Shown piece by piece: positions 36,901-47,195 of a DNA stretch of 64,000 bases. The translations under genes were made by a program, and so were the position numbers. Numbering within the stretch: the stretch's first letter is position 1; every line of letters begins with the position of its first letter. This stretch comes from Asterella californica (taxonomy: Eukaryota > Streptophyta > Marchantiopsida > Marchantiales > Aytoniaceae). Location: the NCBI GenBank assembly GCA_036924285.1, contig JAYKYS010000007.1, forward strand, positions 2,914,001-2,978,000, given 5' to 3'. Below the pieces are notes generated by a model. That model was not told where the DNA came from. It saw only the letters and a program-made list of their open reading frames with translations, and searched no databases.

Positions 36901-37100
36901 TGATTGTGCTCTATCATTCATATCTCTTTCACTGGAAAAGGAAAACAACATATTGGCCGCTTGGACAAAAGTGGAGAATCCTGTGATCAAGTACGCGTTC
37001 TGATTGTGCTCTATCATTCATATCTCTTTTCCTGGGAATGGAAAAGAACATATTGGCCGCTTCGACAGAAGTGGAGAATCTTGTGATCAAATACGCGTTT
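36901..37100. repeat. 100 bp tandem duplication in the 3' flank of LHCB copy 2
   Basis: TGATTGTGCTCTATCATTCA at 36901 recurs at 37001. Each copy ends TGTGATCAA(G/A)TACGCGTT. Not present in the flank of the other LHCB gene. Confidence 0.9.
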
Positions 37101-38678
37101 CGATCGGGATCACTTTGCTCTAATTCAAACCAACAGTGAACCAGAACAGGAAACCACAACTGTATCTGAGGGAGAAACTCGCAAGAAGCCGCGAATAATA
37201 AGCAGATTAAAAGCTCGACAGTAAATTATATCTAAAATTCATAAAATATGCATCTGAGGTTCAAAGTCCCCATGAAGGTAACATGAAGGAACGAAGCACA
37301 CTGTCAAATGTGAAAGTCCTTCAACTATTCAGTGAGAGGAATGTGACTGTCTAAATCCCCGCTGAATATATGCACTCAGCCTAAACATACTAGTTAGTCC
37401 GACGATCCTCGACTGAACTTCCAATCTTCATTGTCTTCGTACGAAACCTCCTTTCCAGTCATCACCCTAGAATTCATTAAAAAAGAAAAGTTCATTGGTT
37501 TGTGCACCACTCGTGACAGAATGGTTATGTGACACAATCTGTATCCATGGGACAGACAACTGCAAGAGAAAGAAAAGCCAACATCCAGCTCGACTAAAGA
37601 GTTTCCTGACCAGTGCCATAGGTTTGGGAAGGCAGTGGAGAAAGGCTCTGATCGAATCGCGTCATGGCCAGGTAGTGATCAGAGTAAACGAGAAAGCTCG
37701 AAAGATTCGGAGTTTGGCTACAAATGGTGACAGCAAGCACGCAAGGAGGGGCAAAATATGCAGCTATCGACAGTTGCGGTAAACCAAGAAAGTCTCCTGT
37801 AAATAAAAATAACCCAAGCATCTAGGATCAGATTAATCTGCATGCAGATGCAGCATGTCAAATCTTCCTGTGTCTATATCTGCTACAGGATCCAACCGAT
37901 TCACATTTTTATTTACTTTCACCGCGCGCGAGTCCCCGATAAAACCCTCTTTGACTTACTCCGCGGATCTTGTGTGGATAACGTCAGTTCGAAAAGCATA
38001 GTAAAGCGAGATTCGTACTCGATGCTCTATCCGTATCCGTAAAGCAAAACGTTCCAGGACGAGACCATCTCGTAAAGAACATCAGAAGAAAGAATATTCC
38101 CCTTGTTGTCGGAGTTATCTCAGCAGAGGAGTCAGGGTCAACTCGACCCTTCAGGGACCACCACGAACAGCTGGTTTTGGGTCAAGTTTGGTGGAACGGG
38201 TAGGGTCTATACTTCATTTGTCAGATCAAGTCGATAGCAGGTGAAGGCGTTCCCGACTGCGACTCCACGTGGTGGACACGGCCGCATGGAGTCCGACGTA
38301 GTGTGGTACGTGGTGGACACGAGTTCTACGCTAGGCTCGCTGCTTCTCCAGATTATAGAACCTAATTTCTTGCGTAGGTAGCTCCCATCTTGAACACCGT
38401 GGCTGCTGCTGCATCGTCCATATCAGCTGATCAGGCTCTCTCTCTCTCTCTCTCTCGGCGCTCCCTCAAGCATTCAACCAGTTTTTGAATGTACGGCTGG
38501 CTGCTGTTAACGGCAGAGTCGGTCGTCGTTGTTTCCCGAAGTGCGTTTTGTGCGTGAAATATTTGTGTCGTATTTATTAGGGTGTCTCAAACCATTCCCC
38601 GTCAGATTGAAAACGGAAGGGTTAGTAGAAGTAACTTACTTACCTCATAGTTGTAAGAGAAAATGACGGCAGGTTCTT
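37101..38678. other. Spacer between LHCB copy 2 and the large TIR element
   Basis: No supported gene. A CT microsatellite lies near 38430-38456, and GTGGTGGACACG is repeated near 38270 and 38310. Confidence 0.4.
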
Positions 38679-39020
38679 CAGTGGTGTCACTATTTCTCAA
38701 ATTAAGGTGTGATCTAGCACTTGATTAAAGATTAAAGATTAAAGACGTTTTAATGCGAAAGTTAGGTGACTTGCCCGGTCACTATGACTGTTCGCGATCT
38801 GTTGTAGCGAGGTTGACCACACTGTTAGAGCCAAGTTCGACTACGGTAACGAGGGGACGAGGTGTGGAGGGGACGGCGGCATAGCGACGGCGAGGTATCG
38901 GGATATCGCAAGTGCAGAGTAGCCAGACAGCGAGAGCGGGGTAGCGCGATAGCGTAGCGACGGTGAGGTGATAGCGACATATCGACATTGCGGCATTCAC
39001 GGAATTCAAATGAGATAGTG
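38679..39020 (+). repeat. Left terminal inverted repeat
   Basis: Inverted homologue of 56030-56345. Differences are scattered substitutions and small indels, including an extra pair of GATTAAA units on this side. Confidence 0.8.
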
Positions 39021-39540
39021 GCATAGCGACGTGTAGCCGGATAGCGACGTAGCGAGGTGTAGCGGCATAGCGAGGTGTTTAGCGATAGAGGCGTTGCTGC
39101 ATGCTGCGAGAGCGGGATAGCGAGAGAGCGAGGATAGCGGCATAGTGAGAGTGATAGTGGCGCGAGGGTGGTCCGCGAGGGTGACAGAGGCTGCAGCGTT
39201 CGAGAGCGAGAGCAGGGTAGCGGCATAGCGACCAGAGCGAGGATAGCAGCATAGCGAGATATCGCGGTAGCGAAGCTGACAGCGGCGGTGAACGAGCGAA
39301 CGATGTTTAGAGAACGAGGTATCACGTTCCTAGCGAGAGTTTCAGTATCGCTCTATCGCTTGTGACAGCGACATAGCGAGGTGTAGCGGCGATCATAGCA
39401 AGAGTGAGGTATGTCGCAGCCGTGAGGGTGACAGCGGCATAGCGAGAGCGAGAGCGAGGTAGCGACATATCGACCTTCAGATAGCGAGAGTGAGCGGCAT
39501 AGCAAGAGCGACAGCGGCATAGCAAGAAAGAGCACCTGTT
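38870..39540. repeat. Left subterminal array of AGCGA / CATAGCGAG words
   Basis: Dozens of copies of (T/C)AGCGA in phrases such as GGCATAGCGACG, GACATAGCGAGG and GCGAGAGCGAG. Begins inside the TIR and runs well beyond it toward the transposase. Such arrays are typical binding arrays for transposase at transposon ends. Confidence 0.8.
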
Positions 39541-40467
39541 CTTGATCGTTATTGACAGCAGCTGAGAGAGCGAATTGACTTGACTGCACGGCAAGATGAG
39601 CATGTTCGCGAGAGAACGAGCTTTCACTTTTGGGAGGACGTTACGACATATTTACTAGCTCTATTGCGGAATCGATCATGTTTGCTACATGGAACGAGAC
39701 ATCATGTCACGAGAGACGAAGACATGCACGTATAGCGACGGGTTCATGTTTAGAACGGATTTTGTTCCAGTTTGAATGGTAAATTCGTCCAGCGTCTGAC
39801 ACAGCGCTCTCGTGATATTCAGACGGTGACATAGCGAGAGAGATGACGGCATGACCGAGCACTTGTTCTACAGAGCTCACCTGTTCATAGCTCTTTGGCC
39901 GCCTGAGTTGTAGCTACCGCGCGGCATCGAGCCATCGACGCGGCTGTGAGTAAACAAGACATTCATTCACAATTGTTTCATTTTGTTTTCATTGTTTATT
40001 GAACTTACGGCAAAGAGAGCGATTCACTGTATCGGCAAAGAGACAGAATCAGGAATTGGAATCCAGATTCATTGTACCGATTGGAGATGAAAAGATTTGA
40101 TCTGAGTAGTGCGGGACGATACACTCTTTGGGGATCAGGTTCTTTCACTACGACTTATTTTTTATTTCAAAGTTATCGTAAGTTCAATGAACAACGAAAA
40201 TCTAAGTTCGAATGTCGCAATGTTGAAGTGTTTACATTCATCGCTGTATCATTGTTTGCTTAGAAACAAATGTCGCTTAGTTTATTTTAAATTCATCGCT
40301 GTATCTTCCTTTGTAAACTGTGAATGTCGCAGTGTGGAGTAACGCAACACAGTTATCGTCTTGTTGCAATTCTAACACATTTTTGCAACGCCTTCTTATT
40401 TGAAGCTATTGTGCTTACACTCTGATTTAATGACACTGTTGACAGATATATTTGGAATGAAAACACA
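39541..40467. other. Region between the left array and the first transposase exon
   Basis: No confident coding. May hold the transposase promoter, 5' UTR and an undefined first exon. Near 40100-40335 a short phrase containing GAATGTCGCA(A/G)TGT and TTCATCGCTGTATC is repeated. Confidence 0.35.
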
Positions 40468-42402
40468 ATGTTGCTATCGTGTTACAAGGATCAACTTTTA
40501 ACTCGATTTACGTGTGTTCGCAAAAGATCCAACCCGTTCGACTTGGTAATTTTCATGACGTGTAACGCCTGTTATGCTAAAGCCGAGAGGAATGAAGGGA
40601 GTGCAATAGATGTCGATAATGAAAAAGACGCGAGCTTCTTAGTGACAAGTAGAGTGTGAGATGTCCGAAATATTTGACGTACTCAAAGAGTGTTTTTTTT
40701 GCCGCAGAACTGACTGAAGATAATGTTGTTTTTTGACAGTTCGTCTAACTGACGAGTCTATGACAGAGGAGTTTACGAGTTGGAACTCGAGTAATGGTAG
40801 TAGTAAATTGTCGTCTTGGGTCAAGATTCACGTCATTTCTTACTTAGAATTTGCTTGTTCGTATTATTGGGATGTCTGGAATCCACGTGCTAGCTCGAAA
40901 GAAACGATGATATTCAAAACGACCTTCTGGTGTGTCTCGGCGCTGCGACCAAATTACGTATGGGAGCCGAGCATCTACATCTACCTCGCAGCGCGCTCAG
41001 GAGAAAAAATGGAAGATCTGCAGGTTTGAGTGTGGAGGTACCATTCGAGTTATCTTAGACACATGCTCGAAAATAATGCTTCTAACTTGTCAACATTTGT
41101 TGATACATGAGAAACATACTTACAAGCTGAAAGCTTTTCCAAGAGAAGCTATTGTGTTTTTAGAGGACATCGCCATCATGAATATTCGTAAACTTGAAGT
41201 GTATCGGATGCTTAGCGATAGGGACATTATCAATCCTCTGAATATAACAAGGGCCCAAGTGAACTTTTGGATTTCTGAGGTACAGTCTAGACAGTAACTG
41301 CGTGACATCGATGACCAAGTGAGATCTACCTCACTATTGATAAGAAGTTCTAGATTTGCATCAAAGAACTTCGGGCAAGTGTTGTATGAACACACTGACT
41401 GCTTCATGTCCTTTGGGTTCTGCACTCCTTTCTTTGAGCGAACGAGTTCAGTACGCAAAATTGTATTAGATAGTACGTTCAAGATCAATTTTATGCGTTT
41501 TGAACTGTTCGTTGTAGCTGCTAACTTGGGAGGATTTGGTGTTCCGCTTGCATACTTGTTTTACTTGAAGGTTGGTGATGGTAAGAAGACCACCGGTTCT
41601 GAGACTGAGCAACAACGTAAGGCAGTGCTAACATCTTGGTTTGTGTGCTTGAGAGACAGAAGCTTGAAACCAGTTTTTGCCCTCACTGACAAGGACTCTG
41701 ATCAGATCTCGGCACTACGCATAGCGTTTGTTCCAATGAACATCCAGCTATATTTGAAGCATGTCCAAGCGGCTGTAGAGGTAAAATGTATGTCATTAGG
41801 AAAAGCATCAAGCTCTTATACTGGAGTAGAAGCAACTGCGATTTTCTCTTTCATTGATCCCGACTGGGTTCCAGCATCTATTCTTGATGGTACTAACTTG
41901 CCGGGAGTTCAAACCAGAAAAGAGGTGTTAACTTTGCTCACCAGTCACTACAATCTCCATCCACTTATTCCGAACTCTTCAGGTGAGTTCGAGTCATCAG
42001 AGGCTCTCCATGCAAGGCCAGTTCATGAAATGTATGACTGATGTAAACGACATAATTGTGTCTACATGTGGGGATATTTGTGGAGAGAGTGGTATAGTCC
42101 TGCGAAGTTCATCTTCAGCCGTTCGTCCAAGCCTCTCTTTATTTTATCTCGAAACACTACCATTGTGGAAAGTCACTGGAGAAAACTTAAACATGATTAT
42201 AAGTATGCGCTGAATAGACCTCGTCTGGACAAGTTGACTTTGGTAATAGCAGAAAGTTTGGTCGCTGACATGCAGATAGTGTTTGACCAAGTGCTCAATA
42301 GGAGGACGTTTCCTTCGTGGTGGGAGACCTTCAGAGTTACATGGCAGAAGCTTGCAACACATCCTATTTCGACTGCTTCCACATATTTGACTTGCAAGAG
42401 TT
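40468..42402 (+). pseudogene. MULE-type transposase, dead, 3' end cut by an LTR element
   Basis: An N-terminal exon (from about 40468, ending 40646 by a GT-AG intron to 40733) leads to a FLYWCH/zinc-finger-like block (CRFECGG ... TCQHLLIHEKHTY) and ITRAQVNFWISEV. Next comes the MULE catalytic core: KIVLDSTFKINFMRFELFVV (first Asp near 41469), FALTDKDSDQISALR (second Asp near 41690), YLKHVQAAVEVK at the position of the usual CxxH, YLWREWYSP, and TTIVESHWRKLKHD (probable catalytic Glu near 42170). All three acidic residues remain. Damage: a frameshift at an A-run near 41010, TAA at 41295-41297 in place of an aromatic residue, TGA at 42039-42041, and interruption at 42403 where the LTR begins, before the expected SWIM zinc finger. 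I do not see the C-terminal SWIM segment after the LTR insertion. Confidence 0.8.
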
Positions 42403-43308
42403 GTAACGACCTATGTTACACATAGGAAGTTTGTCTATTAGTAAGGTGTTTAGTTATAACTAAGGGTTGAGAATGTTTATTTGCTGCCAAAGTACTTTAA
42501 GGAGGTATCAAGTTAGTCATGACTAGCTAAAAGTTAGTTATGGTTAAACTTAGTTGTACTTTTGGCAGAATTCAGATATTTGCTAAAGAGTGAGCACTAC
42601 TATCTTGTCATCTTGTCTAAAAAGTAGAAAGGAGGTGGAAAGTATCCCTTATTTCTTTTTTGACTTGATATTAGTGGTTGGATTAAAGTTGTGGACTTTG
42701 TGGGCATTAAAAACAAGAAGAGATTCCACATGTTTCCTTTTTAGTGGGTCTTAGTGTAGAAGGGGGGTGGAAATTCGAGATTCCTTGAGAATATTCCAAA
42801 ATCCTTCTAGAAGTTGTTGACTTTGAAAGAATAAACCCATGTGAAAAGCCCATGTGATTAATGCTTTTACCTTAAGTAATATCTTAGTAAAACCCGGTAA
42901 AAGTAGTTACGGCTGAGTTACCGGAGGGTACCAAAGTAAAAACCTAGAATGTATAAATAGAGGAGTAGAGAAGAGCTCCTCATCCTTGTTTTCAAATCGT
43001 CGTAATGACAACTTGAGTAATATAGAGAGTGTGGGATATTTTTAGCATGTGAGAACTTGAGAGACGTAGTTAGAATAGAAGGATTTTAGTTGATGAGTTT
43101 ATGGAGATCTTTAGTTGATAAGTTTGTGGGTGTATGAATGAGTGAACTTAGCATTTTTCCCTTCAAGATTCATGGTGTGCTTCCATCAAAGCCATCAGAG
43201 GTGACCCTTGAGTGAGAGACAGACCCGACATTTGCAGATTCATCGATGACGATCGTGGTGGTTGAGAGATCGGGGGTAGTTGATCGATGGGATCGTGAAG
43301 GGTTTACA
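42403..43308 (+). mobile_element. Ty3/gypsy long terminal repeat (LTR1)
   Basis: Begins TGTAACGACCTATG inside the transposase and ends TTTACA just before a tRNA-Asp-type primer site. TG..CA ends with TGTAA/TTACA inverted tips. TATA box GTATAAATAG at 42951. Two two-unit heat-shock elements at 42789-42796 (GAATATTC) and 42805-42812 (TTCTAGAA). Length about 906 bp. The 3' partner with the same sequence is not in this window. Confidence 0.7.
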
Positions 43309-43312
43309 TTTT

Positions 43313-43330
43313 TGGTTCCGTTATCGGGAT
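43313..43330 (+). promoter_or_regulatory. Degenerate tRNA-Asp primer-binding site
   Basis: TGGTTCCGTTATCGGGAT corresponds to the plant Ty3/gypsy PBS TGGCGCCGTTGCCGGGGA with C-to-T and G-to-A changes, five bases after the LTR end, as is usual. Confidence 0.65.
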
Positions 43331-43353
43331 CTCACTTGAAGGGATCATTGAAA

Positions 43354-43524
43354 ATGTTTAGAGTTCAGTTTTATATTAGACAAAAAGAAATTATGAGAGA
43401 ACACATGGAGAGAACGTTGGGAGGAGAGAGAGCTAACGCGATATTAGCAACATTGGAACCTTTCGTGTATCCCATAGTGATCTATGACGCATTCGAGGTT
43501 ATTCTTTACATCTTGTTCACTTAG
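43354..43524 (+). CDS. Small ORF upstream of gag (accessory ORF A)
   Basis: 56 residues from ATG at 43354. Pattern: ...IMREHMERTLGGERANAILA, then LEPFVYPIVIYDAFEVILYI. It shares the order RE-(H/F)...G(G/E)(R/D)...(S/L)(P/E)....P-V/I-V.Y......V..LY with the two ORFs at 50827 and 51048 downstream of the second LTR. The frame is open further upstream, through the PBS into the LTR, but that part is probably not translated. Function unknown; not a capsid, protease or polymerase motif. Confidence 0.45.
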   Translation: MFRVQFYIRQKEIMREHMERTLGGERANAILATLEPFVYPIVIYDAFEVILYILFT

Positions 43525-44177
43525 AAAGAGTTTGAGGAGAGTCGAAAGGGGATGAAACAAGAGTTTAGAGAAAGGAGGAGAGAGAAGTATTAGAGAAGAA
43601 AATTTTCCGAGTTTGAGGATTTCTGCTCTTTGGAAAATTTTTACAGTCATTGTCAGATTTTCTGTGAAACTTTCAAGGATTGTAGCTTGGCTGATAACCT
43701 ATCTACGACAAAAGAAATCATAGGAAAAAGGTGGTCTAAAGAGGGAGCAATGAATTTTCAAAGTTGAGGGTGTCTATTCGTGAGAGTTGAGGAATTCTGT
43801 TCTCTGGAAAAAGTTTACAGTCATTGTCAGATTTTCTGTGAATTTTATTTCTTGAGAAACTTTCTAGTGTTTTAGATTGGCTGATAAGCTATCTAGGACA
43901 ACAGAAATCAAGAGAAAAGGTGGTATGGAGAGAGAGCCATGAATTTTCAAAGATGAGGGGGTTGAAAGCCATGAGAAAAGTGAAAATATACAAATTTCAG
44001 TTCTCTGAAAATTTGTACAATCAGCACCATCTCTTTTGATTAAAGAATTTTCTATTGAAATTTCATTAGTAAGTAGCTTGGAGGTTGAGCTACTGGAGAT
44101 CACAAAAATCTTAGAGAGATCTCTTACCGATTAAGAGATATACGGTTCGACATACAAGGAGGTCTTGACGATACGTC
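43525..44177. other. Internal non-coding part of the LTR element with a ~180 bp internal duplication
   Basis: TTTACAGTCATTGTCAGATTTTCTGTGAA is present at about 43639 and 43816, with matching flanks (AGAGGGAG / GGAGAGAG, GCTGATAA(C/G)CTATCTA). No coding motif. Confidence 0.5.
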
Positions 44178-44396
44178 ATGAGGAATCCAGTTCGAGTGCC
44201 GAGGTTGAAGAAGAGACGTTTGGGAGTTAGAACGGAGACGGAAAAGCTAAAGTTAACTATAGAGGCGTTGCGATCAAGCATCTATTGCAAGTGGGGTGCC
44301 ATTTTTGCTTTATATCAAGAAGCTTCTGCGAGCATCGGCACAAATGCGAAGAAGGTTGAGTTCAAAGTATCATTCACTGTAGAGGCCACGAAGTAG
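44178..44396 (+). CDS. Small basic ORF of the LTR element, unknown
   Basis: 72 residues with a basic start (MRNPVRVPRLKKRRLGVR) and ALYQEASASIGTNAKK. No recognised family. May be a relic of an untranslated leader or an accessory ORF. Confidence 0.25.
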   Translation: MRNPVRVPRLKKRRLGVRTETEKLKLTIEALRSSIYCKWGAIFALYQEASASIGTNAKKVEFKVSFTVEATK

Positions 44397-44605
44397 AGTG
44401 TGATCCTTACAAAAGTGACTTTAAGATGTCTGCTAGGATTAGTACAGATGATGGTCATGAAGATCTTATCATGGACTCTTAATTTTAGATGGGATTTTAT
44501 TTCGTGTATAGCATGTATAATATACGATTTTCAGTATAAAGCTCGAAAGAGTTAAGAAAGTGATGTAGAGTTATTTTCCTCAAAGATATTTTGTCCACTT
44601 AATGG

Positions 44606-45097
44606 TTGAGAAGGTGCAACATGAGTGGAAGTTCAAAAGATTGGAAAGTTAGACTTAGAAACCTTCCTCAAGGTTTAGATGTCATAGTAAGCGTCGGAGA
44701 GAGCTCGAAAGAGATTATCGTTGAGTTTGAGAACCCTAGTACAAAACCTCAAGTAGAATCTCCGAGGAGAAGAGTAGAAACCGACTTGTGGTGTTATTTC
44801 TGTAGAGGGTTGAGACATAAAGTAGTGAATTGTCCAACTAGAATCAGAACCGAGAGAGCTAAAGGGAAGCGGGAGTTTACTGATTTAAGTCTTCGAGTGG
44901 GTCCATTGTCACCAGCGCCAATTCATCTTCTAGGAGAAGATCTTTGTCCAAGTTGTGGAGTGGGTGATCTATCAAGAGGACACAAGTGCGTCGATATGGC
45001 CGCTCTACTTACGTCAGTAGTCGAGAAGTTGGACGAGACTCAAAGAGCTGAGACGGAGAAGTTGTCGACTTCAAAAGAGGACTCGGCTGAATTGTGA
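44606..45097 (+). CDS. Zinc-knuckle ORF upstream of gag
   Basis: 163 residues. CYFCRGLRHKVVNC (near residues 65-78) is a perfect CX2CX4HX4C zinc knuckle, normally found in nucleocapsid. A second Cys/His cluster, CPSCGVGDLSRGHKC, follows. No gag capsid domain, protease or RT. It sits before a complete gag-pro ORF that has its own weaker knuckle. It could be an accessory RNA-binding protein or the tail of another damaged gag. Confidence 0.5.
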   Translation: MRRCNMSGSSKDWKVRLRNLPQGLDVIVSVGESSKEIIVEFENPSTKPQVESPRRRVETDLWCYFCRGLRHKVVNCPTRIRTERAKGKREFTDLSLRVGPLSPAPIHLLGEDLCPSCGVGDLSRGHKCVDMAALLTSVVEKLDETQRAETEKLSTSKEDSAEL

Positions 45098-45310
45098 TGG
45101 AGATCGTCATTCGGATGGTTGAGAAGACGATGATGCGACTCAGGCTCATGATTACCTTGAGAGAAGAGATGACACAAGAGGTGTTGTTACAACCATTTCC
45201 TTTCATTTTATCTATGGTAGATTATTCGCGAATGGAATTGGTGATGTTCGTACTCTTTTAGCGAGTAGTTATTGCACAAAAATTAGAAGGGTAGAAATAA
45301 TAGTTACAAG

Positions 45311-47167
45311 ATGGGGAAGTTACCAGTGTTTCATGAGAAGGACAATGAAGATGTAGAACCATTTGTACGAGACTTCAAAAGGGATTGCATCCGAAACAAC
45401 GTGAGAATGAAGGAAGAATGGGTGTTGTTACTGCTAGATTTTTTAGAAGATTTTGCTCTTACGTGGTATGAAGACCGAGTGAAGAGCAAGACACCTGGTG
45501 CAGTTGAGGACACATGGGAGACGTTGAGTAATGCATTCATCGAAGAATTTCTTCCAGAAGAGAGTTATGAGAAGCTCATGGTGGAGCTTACTCATTTGAA
45601 GCAACGGGACGACGAGAAAGTTCAGCAATATGCCGAAAAGGTGGATAAGTTGGAGCAACGATTTCGGACGATCCTACGGAAGAGTGGAGACAATGTGGAG
45701 CTAACGATGACGAGGATTGGAGCAATGTTGATCAAGAACTTGGTGGGAGGGTTGAGGCCTTCAATTCGAACCCAAGTGAGGTACGAGAAGCCAGCAACCA
45801 AAGCGGAGGCCATCAAGATTGCGACAAATATGGAAGAGAGTTTGGATGAAGGAGATATCATCCAACCTCATCATGCTGCTCTGGTGTCGACTCCGACTCC
45901 TGGTGTAGCCACAACGATCGCACCTGCACCATCACAATTGGTGATTGCTTCAACGTCAGCTCCTACTCCAACTGTGGTGCCAAGACCGTTTGTCCCAACA
46001 ACGATGTCTACTGCCACCTCTGATTTTCATGCCGAGTTGAAGAGCATCATCGATACTCTTGCGGATCTCAAGATAAACGTGGTGCAGTTACGAGAATGGA
46101 GGAACAAAGGTGGAGGAGGAGGTCAAAGAGGTTACGACAACAATCCCAACCGAGGAAATCAAGGTAACTTTAGAGGCAACCAAGGTAACTTTGGAGGAAT
46201 CACTTGTTGGACGTGTGGAGGTTCTCATTTCCAGCGAAATTGTCCTAACAACGGAGCAAGAGGTGCCGAAGCTGTCAGAATGAATGTGGGTGGAGGAAAT
46301 CCATCACAAGGACGAGACAAGAGGGTGGCTACTATCGATGTCGTGCGAGATCCCATATACGAGAAAGGAGAGAGTTCAAACTCTTCTCATGCACCGGTGG
46401 AGCTTTTAGCTCAAGAAAGGAAAAGAACTCAATTTTCTGATGAACCAGTTTTCATGGAGGAGTCAGCAAGTAGAAGTACTCGTTCGAGTAATGTTTCGAG
46501 TACACCAAGGGAGCCAAGAAGGAAGCTGGGGATGGCGGATTTCACCATTTCATCTTCCCAAGCGGGATATGATGTGGTTGAAGATGTGGGTGCTCAGAAA
46601 GCCAACATCACTGTTGGACAACTGATCGCACTTAATCCCAACTTACGAAGGGAACTCAGAGGAGGACTGAGTTCTAAGAGAAGCAAGAAGAAGAAACCCA
46701 AGAGCAAGACATCAAAGTCTGTGAGAGTTGGTGTGGTGGATGTGCATGCTTCAGAGGTATGCACTAGAGCTTCAAAGATTGAAGTCCGGTTGAATGGTCA
46801 CTATGTCTCTGACGTATTGGTGGATGGAGGATCGGCTGTAAACGTCATATCGGAGAGGTTGATGAAGAAGTTGGGGATGGAACCAACTCGTCCGGCTAGC
46901 ATTGTCGTGGGGATGGCTAACAAGCAACGGGTAAGACCTCTTGGTGTGTTAGAGAAGGTGGTCGTGTCTGTGATGGGAGTTCAAACATTGAGGTCCTTTC
47001 AAGTGTTAAAGGACTCTAGTTATGATTTACTCCTAGGTAGGCCTTGGTTGAGAGTTGTGCGCATCACTGATAGGTGGCACAAGGGATACTTACGGATTGG
47101 GCCTAGAGATCATAGAGTGATAGTACCTCTCTCGGGTGTTGGAGTACACTCTCATAGACTCTTCTGA
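45311..47167 (+). CDS. Ty3/gypsy Gag-protease ORF
   Basis: 618 residues from ATG at 45311. Residues ~10-190 are the retrotransposon Gag capsid domain (FALTWYEDRVKSK, LPEESYEKLMVELTHLKQRD, VGGLRPSIRTQVRYEKP). A Thr/Pro/Ala-rich linker and a Gly/Asn/Arg-rich segment follow. CWTCGGSHFQRNC near residue 299 is a knuckle one residue shorter than the CX2CX4HX4C norm. After an acidic/basic linker (SKRSKKKKPKSK), residues ~490-600 form an aspartic protease: VLVDGGSAVNVIS (active-site D with GG in place of the usual SG/TG) and DLLLGRPWL flap-side motif. RT lies in another frame after the stop. Makes capsid and matures it. Confidence 0.85.
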   Translation: MGKLPVFHEKDNEDVEPFVRDFKRDCIRNNVRMKEEWVLLLLDFLEDFALTWYEDRVKSKTPGAVEDTWETLSNAFIEEFLPEESYEKLMVELTHLKQRDDEKVQQYAEKVDKLEQRFRTILRKSGDNVELTMTRIGAMLIKNLVGGLRPSIRTQVRYEKPATKAEAIKIATNMEESLDEGDIIQPHHAALVSTPTPGVATTIAPAPSQLVIASTSAPTPTVVPRPFVPTTMSTATSDFHAELKSIIDTLADLKINVVQLREWRNKGGGGGQRGYDNNPNRGNQGNFRGNQGNFGGITCWTCGGSHFQRNCPNNGARGAEAVRMNVGGGNPSQGRDKRVATIDVVRDPIYEKGESSNSSHAPVELLAQERKRTQFSDEPVFMEESASRSTRSSNVSSTPREPRRKLGMADFTISSSQAGYDVVEDVGAQKANITVGQLIALNPNLRRELRGGLSSKRSKKKKPKSKTSKSVRVGVVDVHASEVCTRASKIEVRLNGHYVSDVLVDGGSAVNVISERLMKKLGMEPTRPASIVVGMANKQRVRPLGVLEKVVVSVMGVQTLRSFQVLKDSSYDLLLGRPWLRVVRITDRWHKGYLRIGPRDHRVIVPLSGVGVHSHRLF

Positions 47168-47195
47168 CTCTGATAGACCCACTAGTGACTATTAG

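Noticed and set aside
38782..39627. Ser/Arg/Tyr-rich minus-strand frames in the left array
   Set aside because: Low-complexity translation of the AGCGA repeat, not a gene; same for 55937-56273 and 63683-63931.
43246..43353. N-terminal part of the open frame across the LTR1 end and primer site
   Set aside because: Overlaps the primer-binding site; open by chance.
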